Below the pieces are notes generated by a model. The model ran no database searches, was not told the origin of the DNA, and worked only from the letters and a program-made list of their open reading frames with translations. From Aphelocoma coerulescens (taxonomy: Eukaryota; Chordata; Aves; Passeriformes; Corvidae), in assembly GCF_041296385.1 (NCBI RefSeq), contig NW_027184085.1, positions 10,969,301 to 11,033,300 on the forward strand: DNA of 64,000 bases. Direction: 5' to 3'. Made by a program: the position numbers and the translations under genes. Of the stretch, positions 1-13,738 are shown piece after piece. How positions within the stretch are numbered: position 1 is the first letter of the stretch; each line of letters begins with the position of its first letter.

Positions 1-1633
1 ACAAGTCTTTAATGTAGTTAAGAGACCATTTTCCATGGTTTTCTCGTTTTTCAATGGTGTTCTGTCTGACAAGTCCCCCAGCACAAATCCTGACAGGTAC
101 TGTTCCACTTGTGAGAGCTGACAGGGGACAGCTGGCCCTTCACCACAGGGAGACCCCACAGCAGTACCTACCTTCACTTCTCACACAGCAAAAATGGCCA
201 GAACCAAAACCCAGTGGGATCCAGGCATTCGGTTTGATTTGAACCATTTCGTGTGAGTCATGATAATTTTAATAAACACAGTTATTTGAGGGAAGGGAAG
301 TCAATTACCAAAAGCAACCTCACTGTAATTTCAAAGTTTTACCAAATCACTTTAATACAATTCCACTTAGAGAGAAATTTAGATTAAGTGCACACAGTAA
401 GTGCTGTAACCCACCCAGTTACTAACCTCCTTTGCAAACTGTCTAACACTGCAGAGAAAGTGAATAAAATGCTGGCCAAATCAAACGATAATGAAATTAA
501 AGCACAACAGCATGGCTTACAACAATGTTCTAGTAGCATCTTTGGGGGGCTGCACTGAAGAGGAGGTGCCTTTAGGCAGGTGTAACAGAAGAAGTGTTAG
601 ATTGCAGTATTACAGCTGCTCCCACCTCCCTTGCAGAGCTTTACAATGTCACAGCAAGGCAGCAATATCAGTGCGCTAATACTACATTAGGAGCTCATTT
701 TAGACAGAAAAGGATAATTATTTTCTCCTGGAGAGTACCCATAAATTAATTTTATTCACCCAGACCACCTTTGTCATTGCTGGAAGCTGCTGCTGAAGGA
801 CCACAGACTCTGCCCTAGATGACACCACATCGCATGCAAATCTCCAGCTCAGAGCAGTGGTAGCTGCACAAGATATAATGTCTTGTGACATGGCGAAGGT
901 CAGATTAGACTATCTGACCTTCAGGCTAAATTTATCAATTCAGTGAAATATATTAATAACACAGTTTTTAATTAAGACAACATAATAGAAAGAGCAATAC
1001 TGCTTGGTCCATTGCAGATCTGTATTAAAGTACAATATTCATTTAATCACTTTTGTACATGATCTAGTTAAAATTAGCCAGGAGAGCTGTTACTGTAGCA
1101 CGTGGGTAATAGAAGCAGAAAGCTGAGACTCACCAAAGCGAAGCCACTGCACTTCATTGCAACCACAGAAGCCTCAGCAGGGCCAGACACGCCGGTGGGG
1201 AGCAGCACAAGAGGGAACGCTCAAGGATCATACAACTGACAGACCTTAAGGAACAAAATGCAGTTCATTACCCTGCTATTGTTTTGGCAGAAACAAAACC
1301 CAAATTACTCATTTGCTGCTGCTATTTTCACTCCATCAGCCGTCGGGTACGCCTGAGTCGGTGCTGGACGCACTGCCCAGCGTGGTGTAAGGCAGTGCCA
1401 GGCTTTCCCAGGCTCTGTGCAAGACCCAGCTGTCACTGGGACAAGGGGGGCAAATCCAGAAAAACACTCTTTTCCACTCCTTCTGTGCATACATTAATCT
1501 ACGTGCTTATTCCTGTTTACATTATGAGGTGTATGTCATAAAAGAGCTCACAGGATGTGTACTGCAGCCAAGTTAGTATTGCTGTTGGAGCCTCAGCCTA
1601 TTTCCTGACTTAACATTGCCCAGTTAAAACTAC

Positions 1634-1652
1634 TTTTTTTTTTTTTTTTTTT
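1634..1652. repeat. Poly(T) run
   Basis: Nineteen consecutive T, with no retroposed gene recognised to its right. Confidence 0.9.
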
Positions 1653-2624
1653 AATTCTGCATTTGTCTAATGGAATTTATCAGTTGTTTGAGCCCATTTC
1701 AGGTAAGAATGCTACATAGGGCACCCATGAACACCTGCAGGAAACCCAGCCAAGAGAACAAGTTCTATACTGGAGACAGTAATAACTCAGAAATATGAGC
1801 TAGTATAGAAATGTGTACAAATATAGTAAAGAAGCTACTTTAAACAACAACATTCAAAACAGTTTAGAAAAGTGCCTGCACTATAAGACCTTTTCACATA
1901 CTACTCTGGTGAAACCCAGAGCTTTTCATTTGGGGCAACTCAGCTGTCCTTTCAGGAGACAAAGTGTGCTGTGTCAAGAACCATAATTTTAAAAAAAAAA
2001 TTGGTTTTTTTCCACATATGTCATGACTTGGATTTTAAAGGCAGGAAGCATTTCCCAACGCTTGTGCAGATGAGCTAAGGCAGATGGACCTTACACTAAA
2101 GCCTTCCCTACCTCCCAACACAGGCGTGCACTCTTGCACCCAGCCGAATCCTGCCCAGAGATGTTCCCTATTTCACAAAGCTACTGAAAAGCTAGCAAAA
2201 CACCCATGGCAATATCACGAAAATATGCAATAACTTCTAAATTTGACCCTTACAACATCAAGGTTTGATGTCACCAGCATTGCCAAATAACCCCTGCAGT
2301 AGATACCTGCCACACGAGATAGCTGCAGCTCTCTGCATTCCTAGGAAATCCTCTGCAATACCATTTGGACTCTGACCTTCTCTCCCTACTTCAACTCATT
2401 TGAGACAATCTTGATTTCTGCCCTGGGAATCCTGGGCATCCTTGGCTGGACCCAGCCTTTCTGTGCCCCTGGCAGAGCTGCTGGCAGCTGCCTTTGCCAG
2501 CTCAGGAGCTGGTAAACCAGACTAAACATCTACTCACTCGTCAGGTGTTTTAGACTAGCATTCCCCTGTCAACATTTCAAAGGGAACACAGAAAAGACCT
2601 CATGTCATGAAAACCAAAATACTT

Positions 2625-2639
2625 AAAAAAAAAAAAAAA
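2625..2639. repeat. Poly(A) run
   Basis: About fifteen A, followed by a further A-rich stretch. Confidence 0.9.
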
Positions 2640-3999
2640 TAAAAAGAAATCCTTCCCGCTTCTGTAAAATATTTGTGAGTTTTATAAAAGTTTAAAAAAA
2701 TAGATTTCCTCCAGGCTAGGCACTGAATAATTTTACAGAAAAAAATACTTCAAAGACACATTTTCCATTCTATTTGCATTCAGGCATTTTGTTTTTCAGA
2801 AAATTATTAATTCAGTAATATCGCAGGCTATTCTTCCACACACCTTGAGCTTTGGCTACCCAGAAAATAATTCGTCGAGTGCAAAGACCCATGCAAGGGA
2901 GGGAGAAGGCACTCTACGGTTTGTGAGTCATCCCAAGGGATTAGCACAGTATTTGCAAGGACATGCATCCTGCACGTGAAAGTGAGAGTTGCGGAGGGAG
3001 TTCAGGCATTGCAGTTTGCCTTGAGATGAAGGCAGAGGAACTTCCACCGAGGCGATTGAGCACTCTGGTAACACCTGCTTACAGCCACTCTGGCTGCCCC
3101 TCTGCCAGGGGTTACATGAAGCCCAAGCCGTGATGTCTCCACTAAACTCAAGAGGCTGATGCAGGGACAGTGCTTGAACCCGCTGCCACTGCACTGCCCA
3201 GAGCGCACCAGCATCTTATGTCAATCCCCCACAAACTCCCACAGCCCCCAGGGACGAAGGAGTGAAGGCAGTTCTGGGACGATTCCTCTCCCAAGGCTTC
3301 ACCGCGCTCTCTCCCAGCCAGAAGCAGAGAGGATTTGACAGCCCGTTGAGAGAAATTCACGAGCGTTGCCGTTCATTAAAACGATACCGAGGGAAAGCGC
3401 TGAGGTTAACGGGATGGGCTATATTAAGCCCATTTACAGCTTTATGACACCTTCAAAGGGGCACAAGAGCTTTTTACAGCCACGTAGAATGGTCAGATAG
3501 TTACAAACTGAGACAGGTTTAAGAGAGTACCCCAGGCCACCCGAAGGAGAGGCAGCACAGTTAACTTCAGAGTTTGAGGTCAGCTCTTGATGTTTTCCTC
3601 TTACATATCTCATCCACAACTGCTCCTGGGCTTACAACACTGCATATATCACAGCCCGCTTTGTGCGAACAGGACAATTTAATGACACAGAGAGCTACCT
3701 TCTGATGATTAGGGGGGAAAAAATCGGCCACATGCTTCATGCTGTCTGATTTTATTAAACTGCTGCGTACAGGGAAGGGGGGCGGTTGCTGTTTTTTCTG
3801 CAACGGCAACCCCTATTCCTTACATCCCCGGGTCCTGCTGCACTGCAAGACAGTAACAGGCACTGTCACAACATGACCTAATCCACGGCGCGGGGAGATA
3901 GGACAAAGTGTCACAGCAGGCGATGGAGCTGCCCCCCGCCCCCCAGGCAGGCACGCCGGGATCAGCAGAGCGAGGGCTGGTCAGAGACCTTACAAGCAC

Positions 4000-4540
4000 G
4001 CCCATATCAGGGGATGTGGCCCACTGACCCCCAGAGGAATGAAACCCCACCAACCCTGGCAGGACGGACCCTATCAACACCTGCCCCAGTGACCTACAGA
4101 GCGATGGACCCCACCGGCCCTTGGACATGGACCTACCAGCCTCCTGGGGATGGAGCCCCCAAAACGATGGGGTACACATCCCCCTGAGTCCCTCCAGAGG
4201 AGATGCGACCCTCAGCCCCCCTGGGGAGGGAGCCCCAGGGATCACGGGGGAGGCACCCCACTGACACACGGAGGGGGGGCTGTCGCCCCGCACAAACAAC
4301 TCTGGGTAAGATGCAGAGCCTCAGCCCCAGGGTGGAGAGATGCACCCTGCCCTCCCGCAGGAGACGGAGCCCCCAGGGAACTGGGGGAGGCACTCACGAC
4401 CTCCGGCAGATGCAGCCCCGGTGGCAACAGCGAGGGGGCTGCGCCGCACCGTCCTCCGGGGCACGAAGCCCCCGGTGCCAATGGCGGGGCGGGATGACCA
4501 CAGCGACCGCCGGGCGATGCAGCCCCGCGTCCCGCTGCGG
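4000..4540. repeat. Degenerate GC-rich minisatellite, unit about 50 bp
   Basis: Units beginning GATG-(C/G)-(A/G)-AGCCCC recur about every 45-70 bp, for example near 4148, 4203, 4311, 4370, 4409 and 4515, each followed by C-rich then G-rich segments. The copies are strongly diverged. The array runs into the CpG island and explains the long repetitive open frames here. Confidence 0.5.
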
Positions 4541-4560
4541 CAGCGCGGGGGGAGCGCAGC

Positions 4561-4593
4561 GCCCAGCCCAGCCCAGCCCAGCCCAGCCCAGCC
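4561..4593. repeat. (CCCAG)n pentanucleotide repeat
   Basis: Six or more tandem CCCAG units inside the CpG island. A short microsatellite, likely variable in length. Confidence 0.85.
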
Positions 4594-4865
4594 CCGCGGG
4601 AGCGAAGCCACCGGCGGGGCAGCCCCGGCTCCGCCGCCCCCGCCCGCAGCCGCGCCGCGCTCCCCACTCACCTCGGCGGGACGGGGTCCGGCGCCCCGAC
4701 ACCTGCCCGGCGTGCCCGGGGCAGGCGCACCCGGCCCGGCGCCGCTGCCTCGCCGCCTCGTACGCCCGGCCCGGCCCGCGGAGCGCGGGGGCGGCCCGGG
4801 CGGGGCGGGAGCGCGGGGATCCCGCGAGGGGCGGCCCGACGGGGCGGGCGGGGCTCCCTTCCCTC

Positions 4866-4886
4866 TCCCTCTCTCTCTCCCTCTCG
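4866..4886. repeat. CT-rich microsatellite
   Basis: A CCCTCT/CTCTCT tract at the edge of the CpG island. On the minus strand it is a GA-rich tract upstream of the putative exon donor at 4672. Confidence 0.6.
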
Positions 4887-5146
4887 CCCCGTCCGCGGGA
4901 CACCTGGGACGGGACACGGGCCGGGGCACGGACCGCGCTGCGGGGGCCGGCCGGCGCTGCAGGAGCTGCCTGGGATCTACGGCCCCTGCCGAGCAGGCGT
5001 TGTTCTCTGCCAGGGTTTAATGTTTTCGGGCACATCGGGATTTTTCAAGTCCTTTAAACGCTTTCCTTGTATCGCTTTTATCTTCGGTTCTCGCTCAGCG
5101 GGCAGTGCTAGTTCCAAGGATGACTTAAATGAACAGTGAATTACTC

Positions 5147-5275
5147 TTTTCTTTTTTTTTCTTTTCTTTTTTTTTTTTTTTTAATCTAAACCGATCCTTT
5201 CTAATTGTTTAATAAAGTTGTGGGTTTTCGATTTTTTGGGTGTTTTTTGGGGTTTTTTTGTTTTTTTGTTTTTTT
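5147..5275. repeat. T-rich low-complexity tract
   Basis: Two T-rich runs (5147-5182 and 5221-5275) directly beside the orphan CpG island. Confidence 0.85.
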
Positions 5276-5476
5276 AACGAGAAACCTTCAGATTATTAAA
5301 ACCAAACTGCACTCTGAAGTGTTTATTTGCTTTTTTAGGTTCACTTTCCCTAGGCACTGCAAAAGGGAATGGTCAGTGTCTCTGTTTTCTTTCAAGCCAG
5401 AATCCTTTCCTGACTCATGCCCCTGTACAAGGCTCAGGGAGTGTGTTTCCAGCACTGCTGTTCTAAAATTAAATCT

Positions 5477-5496
5477 AAAAAAAAAAAAAAAAAAAA
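5477..5496. repeat. Poly(A) run
   Basis: About twenty consecutive A. No processed pseudogene was recognised to its left. Confidence 0.9.
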
Positions 5497-5499
5497 GGA

Positions 5500-8400
5500 G
5501 AGAGAATTCAGATCAACCAAAGTGTCTCTAAAGTATTGTCTTTATTAAAGACTCTGTCAAGTAATCACGTTACAATTTGGCCCAGATGCTCTGCCTATCA
5601 CTTCTTTGAAGATGATTGCTAGTGATGGCAATGTCTGGGCTGATAACTAAATCAAGCTCAGTGTTTAAAGCAGAAGGTTGTCTAGAGGCACTTGTTGCAG
5701 TGACAGGCTCGGCACGAGGTACCAGGCAGTGCCTTAGGACTCTTCAGCACAGGAAGGATGCTGTGAGCTGAGCTGGATTGTTCTGTGAATGAATAATGCT
5801 TCCATGCAAACAGAATAGTACTGCAGAGCACACCCCAGACCACCCTCTGTGCAGAGCAGGGAGGTTTGCCTGGTGTCGGCCAGGCCATGAAACAAGAAAA
5901 GAAACCCAACCCCTTTCACAGTGATGAACTCCAGGATGAGGTGCAAAAAAACAGGTGTGTAATTCCTGTTTCTGTGAGGGAATCCCAGGCACATGGAGCA
6001 AGCCATACCGGCTGGGACTGGCAGGAGAGCAGCTCCCAGCGAGTGGAGTTTTTTCCACCAGCACTGCTGGCAAACACACTGACACCTCTCAAGACCCCAT
6101 TAACCCACAGTGCTCAGGAGGACCTCATCTCACCTTGGTTTTTCCCTGCATCTTCACACTGAAGCCTGTTAGGTGGCTCCCTGCAGGGCCGGGGGTAACC
6201 CAGCACATAATTCAATGGAATGCCAGTGACAACAGATTTGGGGCTGCCACCAATCAAGACACCATGTGGCTAATGCTGTCCTGTGTCCCTGCCGGTGCAA
6301 AGTCACAGGGTACCAGGGCCTCTCTAAAAGCACTGCAATATCAAACTAATTCAGCCCCCATTCGTGACTTTTCCCCCCTGTTTCTAGGAACCTGCCTTTG
6401 AATGATGCTGAGTTCATTATTTATCCCCATGAGAACAGACATGCTTGCAAATCACTCCTCCATGCTGCCAGGTAGCTTGCTGAAAATGGTGCTGGCTCAC
6501 AACAGCAAGATGGATGATGGGGTGAAGCAGTTTAACTCTGAGAATTATACCCTTTGACTCCCCAGCTCAAAATTGTGATTATGTTCCGGTGGGACATGAA
6601 AAATTCCCAGAGGGCCCCATGGCACCCAGAGTGCTAAGGCCTTGTTTCAGGGCACAATTCTCCCTTGTTATCAATTCTTCTGGGAAATCATATCCAATAG
6701 CCATGCAAATACTATGATTAACTTCAGTAGCAGCAGCTGCTGAATGGATCAGAATCACCAAAATATACGTGCACTAACTTCCGATTACCCATTATCCTAA
6801 TTTTTTAAAGATCCACAAGTCCAACCTATTTGTACAGCTCACTGTTAAGGCAAGAGAGCAGATTAGGCCTGAATCACTTCTTATTCAAATCAGAGCAATT
6901 CTGTTCATTTCAGGAATTACACCAACATAGAAGTGGCATGGAAAGGGACTGTTTTCCTCCCATATAACAACACCACTTAAATCCTTTTAAAGTCAGTCGT
7001 GTCCGTTTTCCCCATTTTCTGCATCAGTTGCAAGATAGCAATATAAAGCACCAAAGGCTGGGTGTTCCTGCTGCAGATCATTTGGCTTCTGGCAGGATTA
7101 CATGCTGGAGTCAAAGCTGATGCTCATAAACAATGTCTTTTACTAAGCTTTCATGGGCAGCTGTTGGCATTCGGTTTTGTGATGTAAATCAATCACAGCT
7201 GATATCTTCTGATTTCAGGCCAAAAGGTGGGAAAGATACTGTGCTATATGTGTTGGGTTTATTCTGCAGATCTCTGTGGAAAGGTCAGCTTTATCTACAA
7301 CCAGAATCAGTCACTCTGGAGGCTGACAGCAATATTTTACATTCTCCTGTTACACATCTGAGAAACACTACTTTTCCTACTGCTCTTCCTGAAGGTTGTA
7401 CACCTCTGATGCAATATGAGCATCAAAATCCTAATTAAATGGGGCTTTGTGAGTATGGATCTCCCAACATTTATATTGCAGTACTTGTATTAGGCAGCCT
7501 GGTCAGATGTTGATAGCATCAGTAACATTCTGTGTTTTTCTCAGACACCAGCTGAGTAGAGATTAAATATATCCCTTAGTGTCTTTCATACTTCACCTGC
7601 CAGAGAGTGCCCAAAGTCTCATTTTATCTTGCTTTAGATAAGGGAAGAATGCTGAAACTAAAACAGTTATCTGGACACCAGAGGAACCTCAAAGGGGTTC
7701 TGGAGCCCAAGGAAAAAGAGAGAAACCAGAAAACAGAGAGAAAGATCAGATTAGGCTGATGGAATAATATTCAGCTTTTGAGATCCAAATGCTCCTGAGA
7801 TCATATAACCTTGTGTGGTGCTATCAGTGGGACTGAACTTCAGTAGCATCTTTTCAGAAACATGGAGTACTTTCAGAGTTGCTACACAGCAGAATTTTGT
7901 CATCTTGACAACATTTTATCCCAATACTATCTTCAGCAATCTGTAATTTTGTCACATTTTCCAAGAGCAAGCAGGATTTTCTGCCCTGACCCATGGCACC
8001 CTGGCAGTGTCCATCTTCTGCTGAGCTCTGGGGATGGCTGGACAGCATCCAGCAATTCAGGCAGATCTGCTGAGCTGCGGCCTGCCCTCAGCTCTCCCTG
8101 AAATCCCCAGATATGGGGGTTTACATTATTCTGAAGTTTTCCTGTAGCTGATTTGATGGGTCTTTTCTAGTGGCTTGGGGACAGACTGTCTAGCAGTAGG
8201 TACAGAATAAAGTGTAAATGAAAAAGCACAACATCATCATATCCAGGTAGGGTGCACATAATGCTGCCATCACTGACAGCAAAAAGTGGGGCAATAAGTA
8301 TCTGGGACTGATTAACCTGAATTATGACTTTCCCCCAGCAGCTTCCAAATTTTGGGCTGTGATTTAAAAACCGCAGCGTGAGTCCTGACACATTGTGAGC

Positions 8401-11400
8401 TCCACTAGCAAGACTTGTGCTTTGCTGTGTTTATGGAACAAAACTGGTACCTTTCATCTTTATTATGATATAATAATCTTCTCTCTCATCTTATATCTGC
8501 CCTCTACTCAGACTCCCCCGTAGACATAGCTGGTATAAAATAGACCAAGGACAAGCCACCACTGGCTGTGCTATTATAAATTCCATTCACAAGGAGGCTA
8601 AAATGAACTATTCTACATGGAAAAATTAACCAGCATGATTACAGTAATAACCTGGAGTTATCATGGTCCTCAGGTGGGCACACTGTTCCAATTTTATTTG
8701 GAAATAATTACTTCAAAAGCAGAGCAATTTTTCCAGGACGCTGCCTTACTTTGAAGGAGTGTATCCATGCTGCTTCCACTGCAGCAGCAGTGACAGTGAT
8801 TTTCTTTGCATAAGCAAAGCCCAAGAGAGGGAATATATTACATATGTCTCCTCCATAATGTGCTGCAGTAAATATGAGACTAAAAGGGCTGAGAAAGAGA
8901 AATCTTGGAAGTTGGATAGAGCCTTGCACAGAAAGTGAACAATCACACCAGGCTTGGAGCCACAGTCACAATTTGGCTTTGCGCAGCCTTGTGCCATTTG
9001 TAACAGTGACACTCCACTTTGTTCCAGCTTTAATTTGGATCATCAACCACAAATGGGAGCAGCAATAATGAAAAAACAATGATTCTGATCCAATATTTTT
9101 TCACTCCTTTCTGAAAGCCTACTACATCTTTACAGCGAGGGGGAAAAACAAGCTTAGAGCTGTGACTCCATCATGAGGGATTTCTCTCCATTTATGTCTC
9201 TCCTGGATTTTCATAGACTAAATGAAAAACCTAACTAGGATGTAAAGTTCCCCAGATGCAACGAGTTTCTCCACTAAATGAAAAACCTAACTAGGATGTA
9301 AAGTTCCCCAGATGCAACGAGTTTCTCCCAGAGCACAAAAGTGGTCAACCCTCAAGAAGTATTTAGTTTGAATTAGTGTGAAACAGAAGCATAACTGCCT
9401 TAAACATACAGGGTGGAGAGGTAAAGTCAAGAAGCAAAAGGGCCATTATCAACAAGATCTGAAATTTAAAATGAGAAAATATGTGCTTAGATACATTTAT
9501 TCTATATTGTTTCTTGATATCACACATTACATTTTCATTTGCTGCAAAAGTCTAAGATACGTACTCTATATAAATACTGTAAAAGACCAAAGTCAATATT
9601 ACAAGTCAAAAAGTCTCAAATTCAAACACTCAGCTAGAACTCTTCATAGAAATATAAATTTTCCAAGCTCCTGAGGGTAAAAGCCTTAGATTATTTTGGT
9701 ATATACATAAGACACAGTTCTCTAAAGGCCCTTTTCCATGGAATTCCAAGATCAACACTTGTTTCAATTTCAGTGATATAAGATATCAGAGGACAAATTC
9801 ACCCACTGGGTGAACTTGACTGTAGACAAGAGACCAAAGAAATAGATATATAAATTCTAAGGTTAAAATAAATCAGTCACTAGAGACCTTAGAACTTCTC
9901 ATCAAGGTAAGATTTTTTGCTAATTTCTTTAACAAATTAGTCACCCCCTTCTTTATATTGTGCAGTGTTTTTCAAGTCTGATCTGATGCTGTGTTTGTTT
10001 TTCTTCGATTTCTATTATTAGGTAATCAATTCCTCCCTTTGCCTGCAGAAGTGCCTCTGTGTGTCTTAGAATTCATTAGATTTCATTGTTAAATATGTGG
10101 TCACATATCTAGAGTCATTTACCATTTCAAAAGCACCTTCTTCAATTTGAACTTCATCTTTGCACAAAAATCTTTACCTGGTCATACCTACAGGAGAAAC
10201 CGGAATGTTTTATTTACAATAGTTGAGTGTGTGCTGTCTCAACAGGATGATAAGAAAAGCACTGATTGAACTCTTTCTGCACAGAACCAGCACCAAGGAG
10301 TTATCAAATAACTGTGTGATAGATACTGAGACTTGCTTAAACATTGCCAAAGCAATCTGTCAGCAGGGAATGTCCACAGCCCTAATGCACAAATAGCAGA
10401 GGCAGTGCCTAGTCAGTATCACATTAATCAAGGGCTGTGCAAACAGAAGTGTTTTAAGAGATTAGGGAGTTCTGGAGAAGCACTGCCCCAAGGCTACCCA
10501 GTTGCCAGCACTCCCCTGTTCCTGGGTACTGGCACTGCTCCTGCTTTCCCTCTGCTTTATCCAACACGGGCTACAGTCCACCAGAACCAAAGGGATCAGC
10601 CTGATTTCATAACACAAACAACCAGTCTGATGTCCTCTCCTTGCAGGAAGCACTTGCTGCAGACAAATCCCTTAAACAGTCTACTCGTTGTTCAATAAAA
10701 TGCTTGTCACACATGTTCATCATTATAATCCTTTGCAGTCAGATAGTACCATTCATCTGATGAGCTCAGCCTACAAATTTAGCTTGAATCTGGTCTGACA
10801 TCTGCCTCCAAGTATGCTTTGATTTGAAAAATCACGTTAAAACTCAGCCTCGAGTTGTCTCTTCCTGTGCTTGTGGGTCTCTGTGTGCCTGGACACATGG
10901 ATAGAAATTCCTAATATTTCAGTGCTGTTTGAATGAGTGCTGAGCACTGCAGGCCATCTGCCAGTAACTATTTTTCTAAACTTGGAAAAAATAAGAAAGG
11001 AAGAGATATTTTAAAGCTTTTACTCATAACAGCAGTGATTTTTCTGGAAATTCAAGCAGCTCTGAAAGGGATGTACCATTTCCAAAGGCAGCTCTCACTC
11101 AACAGGTTTTTGAGCTCTCTGTAACTCTATGTCTTCATATTCTACCATGTCAAATAAGGACAAAAAACCCTACATATTCATCTATCCAGGATCCACATGG
11201 CAGGTGTTTGTCCAAGGCATTTGGAATCTCAGATGTAAAATGCTGAAGAAAGGAAAAGTCATCTTGTTAAATGAGGGCCAGGCAGAAATTAGGTGCACTG
11301 TCAGATTGTCTTAGTGGATTATGAAGGTCCCTGTAATACTGCAAAGAGACATTCAATATTCAGGAGAGACTTTTTAGTTTAATCTGTCAGTTTTTAACAG

Positions 11401-13600
11401 TATAGTACATGCAGCATCCTTTTTTATTACTATTTTTTGTTTCTACAGGTTTCTCCCCAAATTTCATTTGTTACAATTAGAAATCCTTCATCATGAGACT
11501 TTTCTGGGAAAAAAAAAACAAAATGAAAAACAACCAGAAGCACAAGCATTCCACTAACTACCTGGGCTGCAGTTAGTATTTACCAGACTCCCATTGCATA
11601 GCCACAGCAGCTTTTCTGAACATCTTTTCATCGAGGCATCTGCACTGTAACATTTGCATTTCTTCTACTTAATTGTTCAATACAAACAAACAAAATTCCC
11701 AAAAATAAACATGGGGGTAAAAAGAGAGAGAGAGATCCAAGGCTAGCAAAATATTAACTGGCTAATGGAAAAAACTGCACACTTGAATTCTGTAGTCCTC
11801 AGAGCATGTGATATGGAGACTTGTGAAGCAGCAAAAATCTCTCAGAAGAGCTCCCAGATCTTCCCTCAGTGGTCATTTCTACCAACCAATATTTGGTTTC
11901 CTTTTTTTGGTAAAACATGTTGTTATTCAGCTTGAACTACCTGGGGTCTAGAATTCTGAAAAAGTTAATAAAAAAGGTTTTCCACACAGTGCTATTTTTG
12001 TATCATATCCAAAGCACTGCAAGCCAGAGCTGCTACTTCAAATAAACGTTTTTCTGTGCCATTGAGACACACGTGCGTTGTAACAAGCATAAGAAGTCCA
12101 AAGGACCCGTGAATCGAATAAATCACCAGAAATCCTGACAGAGAGGAAGAGACAAAGAGAAGGAGCTAGAAAATTAAACTGCTACACTGCTCCTGAAGGA
12201 CTGCAATTTACAGCGATGAAAAATGTCCTTGCAAATAACATAATCAAAAAAATTCGAAGAGATGAAATGTCAAATACTAATGTAATATTGCTAAATATCC
12301 CCCATACAAATCCCATTTCAGTGACATTAAGGAGTCAGAAGGCAGACAATTACCATCCAGAGAACGGAGGAGTGGAAATATGCATGAAGAGAGAAGGGTC
12401 CAGCTGTGGGCCAGAACCATCAGTTCATTAGGCTCTCCAGCCTGGTGAATTCCCACATGGAAGTGAATCAGCACAAAAAGCTGTTTATACTCCTGTTTCT
12501 TTCTGAGAGTGGGAAATGAATGAGCCTTCTCCTTATCATTAATCTGTCAGGTTTAATGGAAAGCCTAGTTTGATTTTGAGTTAATTTGCTTGGAGCAAAG
12601 GAGCCTAAGTGCCATAAACACCATGAGTATCAAAGGGGTCTAAGTGACACTTGTGTGATCCAAGTGGCTGTTATGCAGGCAGCCGAAGGCTTTTGCATCA
12701 GCTTATTTCTTTTTTTTAAGACTTCCTTCCCAATGTCAATCTGAACAAGAACCTGGTGCCAAAGGGATGCAGGGACACCCAGGTGCAAACCCATCACTCC
12801 CCACCTGCACAACACAGCTCAGCGAGCAGCTGCTCTTGCTCCACTCCTTTAGGGAGCTACAGCACCACAGATCTGTCCACAGGAGAGGAAAAGGCAACAC
12901 AGCAGTGCATTGGTAACTCACAAGTTATGTCCCACGTACCCACTTTGCAAGCCAGGAACGGGGCAGAGGCACAGGAGCCTCCTGCCTCTCACTTGGTTTC
13001 CCACTTGGAGTCCAGCAGAGAAATAGTCCCCTCAGGTCTTTATTGCAAGGGGCCAGTCCTTCTTGGGAGCACCTACAGGCTGTGAAAGCCATGGCCTCTG
13101 GGGTCTTGCATGACAGCCTGGGCTCTGCCAAGTCTTTGTCTTGCATACCAGACAGGTTCCTGCCTGCAGAGAGGCCGCTGGACCTTGGGCATGTCTGGGT
13201 ACAGATACAGATTTTGAAAATTATATTGATTGCAGTCTTTTTGAGGTTGTAATTACAGTGTTGGTGGAAGATCATTGAGCAAATGCCATTTCTGATGGTG
13301 CCAGATTACATACTGGAAGACCCACTTCTGACAACTTCCATCAGTCACTTTGGTATTTCTCCCCAACCCAAGAAGCAAAGTGCCATAGTCCTCCTTCACA
13401 TCCCCTCCTGGCCTGGCATCCTGTCTGCTGTGGGACATGTGTGTGACTGAGGGTGCAGAGCACACATCTGTGCCCAGCCTCATCTCATCCTTTCCCTGTA
13501 CAGTCACTCCTGCCTGTACCCATCTGAATGGAGAAAGCCCACGTGGCCCTGCGACCAGGATTCACCAGCTTAGATCAACACAGGTATGGCCATGAGGATG
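5500..13600. other. Non-genic sequence with one tandem duplication
   Basis: AT-rich sequence. Apart from the 56-bp duplication at 9217-9328 and a short GA run near 11721-11735, I recognise nothing in it. Confidence 0.6.
9217..9328. repeat. Exact tandem duplication, 56 bp x 2
   Basis: The 56-bp unit starting ACTAAATGAAAAACC and ending GAGTTTCTCC occurs twice back to back with no difference that I can see. Lack of divergence implies a recent event or an assembly duplication. Confidence 0.95.
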
Positions 13601-13612
13601 GCTGGCAGTCAT

Positions 13613-13738
13613 TCACAGAATCACAGAATCACAGAATCATGAGGGTTGGAAAAGACCTCCAACATCATCAAAGCCAACCTTTGACAAACACTACCATCAT
13701 GCCAACCAAACTCTAGCATCAAGTGCCACATGCAGTCA
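13613..13738 (-). mobile_element. CR1 LINE fragment (3' end)
   Basis: Begins with tandem CACAGAAT units (the reversed CR1 tail), followed by GGTTGGAAAAGACCTCCAA and the CATCAAAGCCAACC block. This is the 3' UTR end of an avian CR1 in reverse orientation, truncated at its 5' side as usual. Confidence 0.9.

Larger units (their letters stand above)
1..3900. other. Non-genic sequence, no recognised gene
   Basis: AT-rich, unique-looking sequence with two homopolymer runs. All open frames are under 90 codons and none shows a known motif. If mammalian gene order holds, the 3' part of PDZD2 should lie to the left or within this end on the plus strand, but I could not identify any of its exons. Confidence 0.6.
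4150..5010. promoter_or_regulatory. Orphan CpG island
   Basis: About 850 bp of very GC- and CpG-rich sequence in an AT-rich neighbourhood, so probably an unmethylated promoter. No known protein is encoded in or beside it. On the minus strand there is a perfect splice donor, CCGAG|GTGAGT, with the exon edge at 4672. This suggests a first exon around 4672-4960 transcribed leftwards. The long open frames here on both strands follow from the scarcity of stop codons in GC-rich DNA. It could start a lncRNA or an alternative transcript of a neighbouring gene. Confidence 0.6.

Noticed and set aside
4203..5057. Open frames of 200-284 codons on both strands in the 4.2-5.0 kb island
   Set aside because: Several frames are open at once in the same GC-rich repetitive DNA, with no conserved domain or consistent splice structure.
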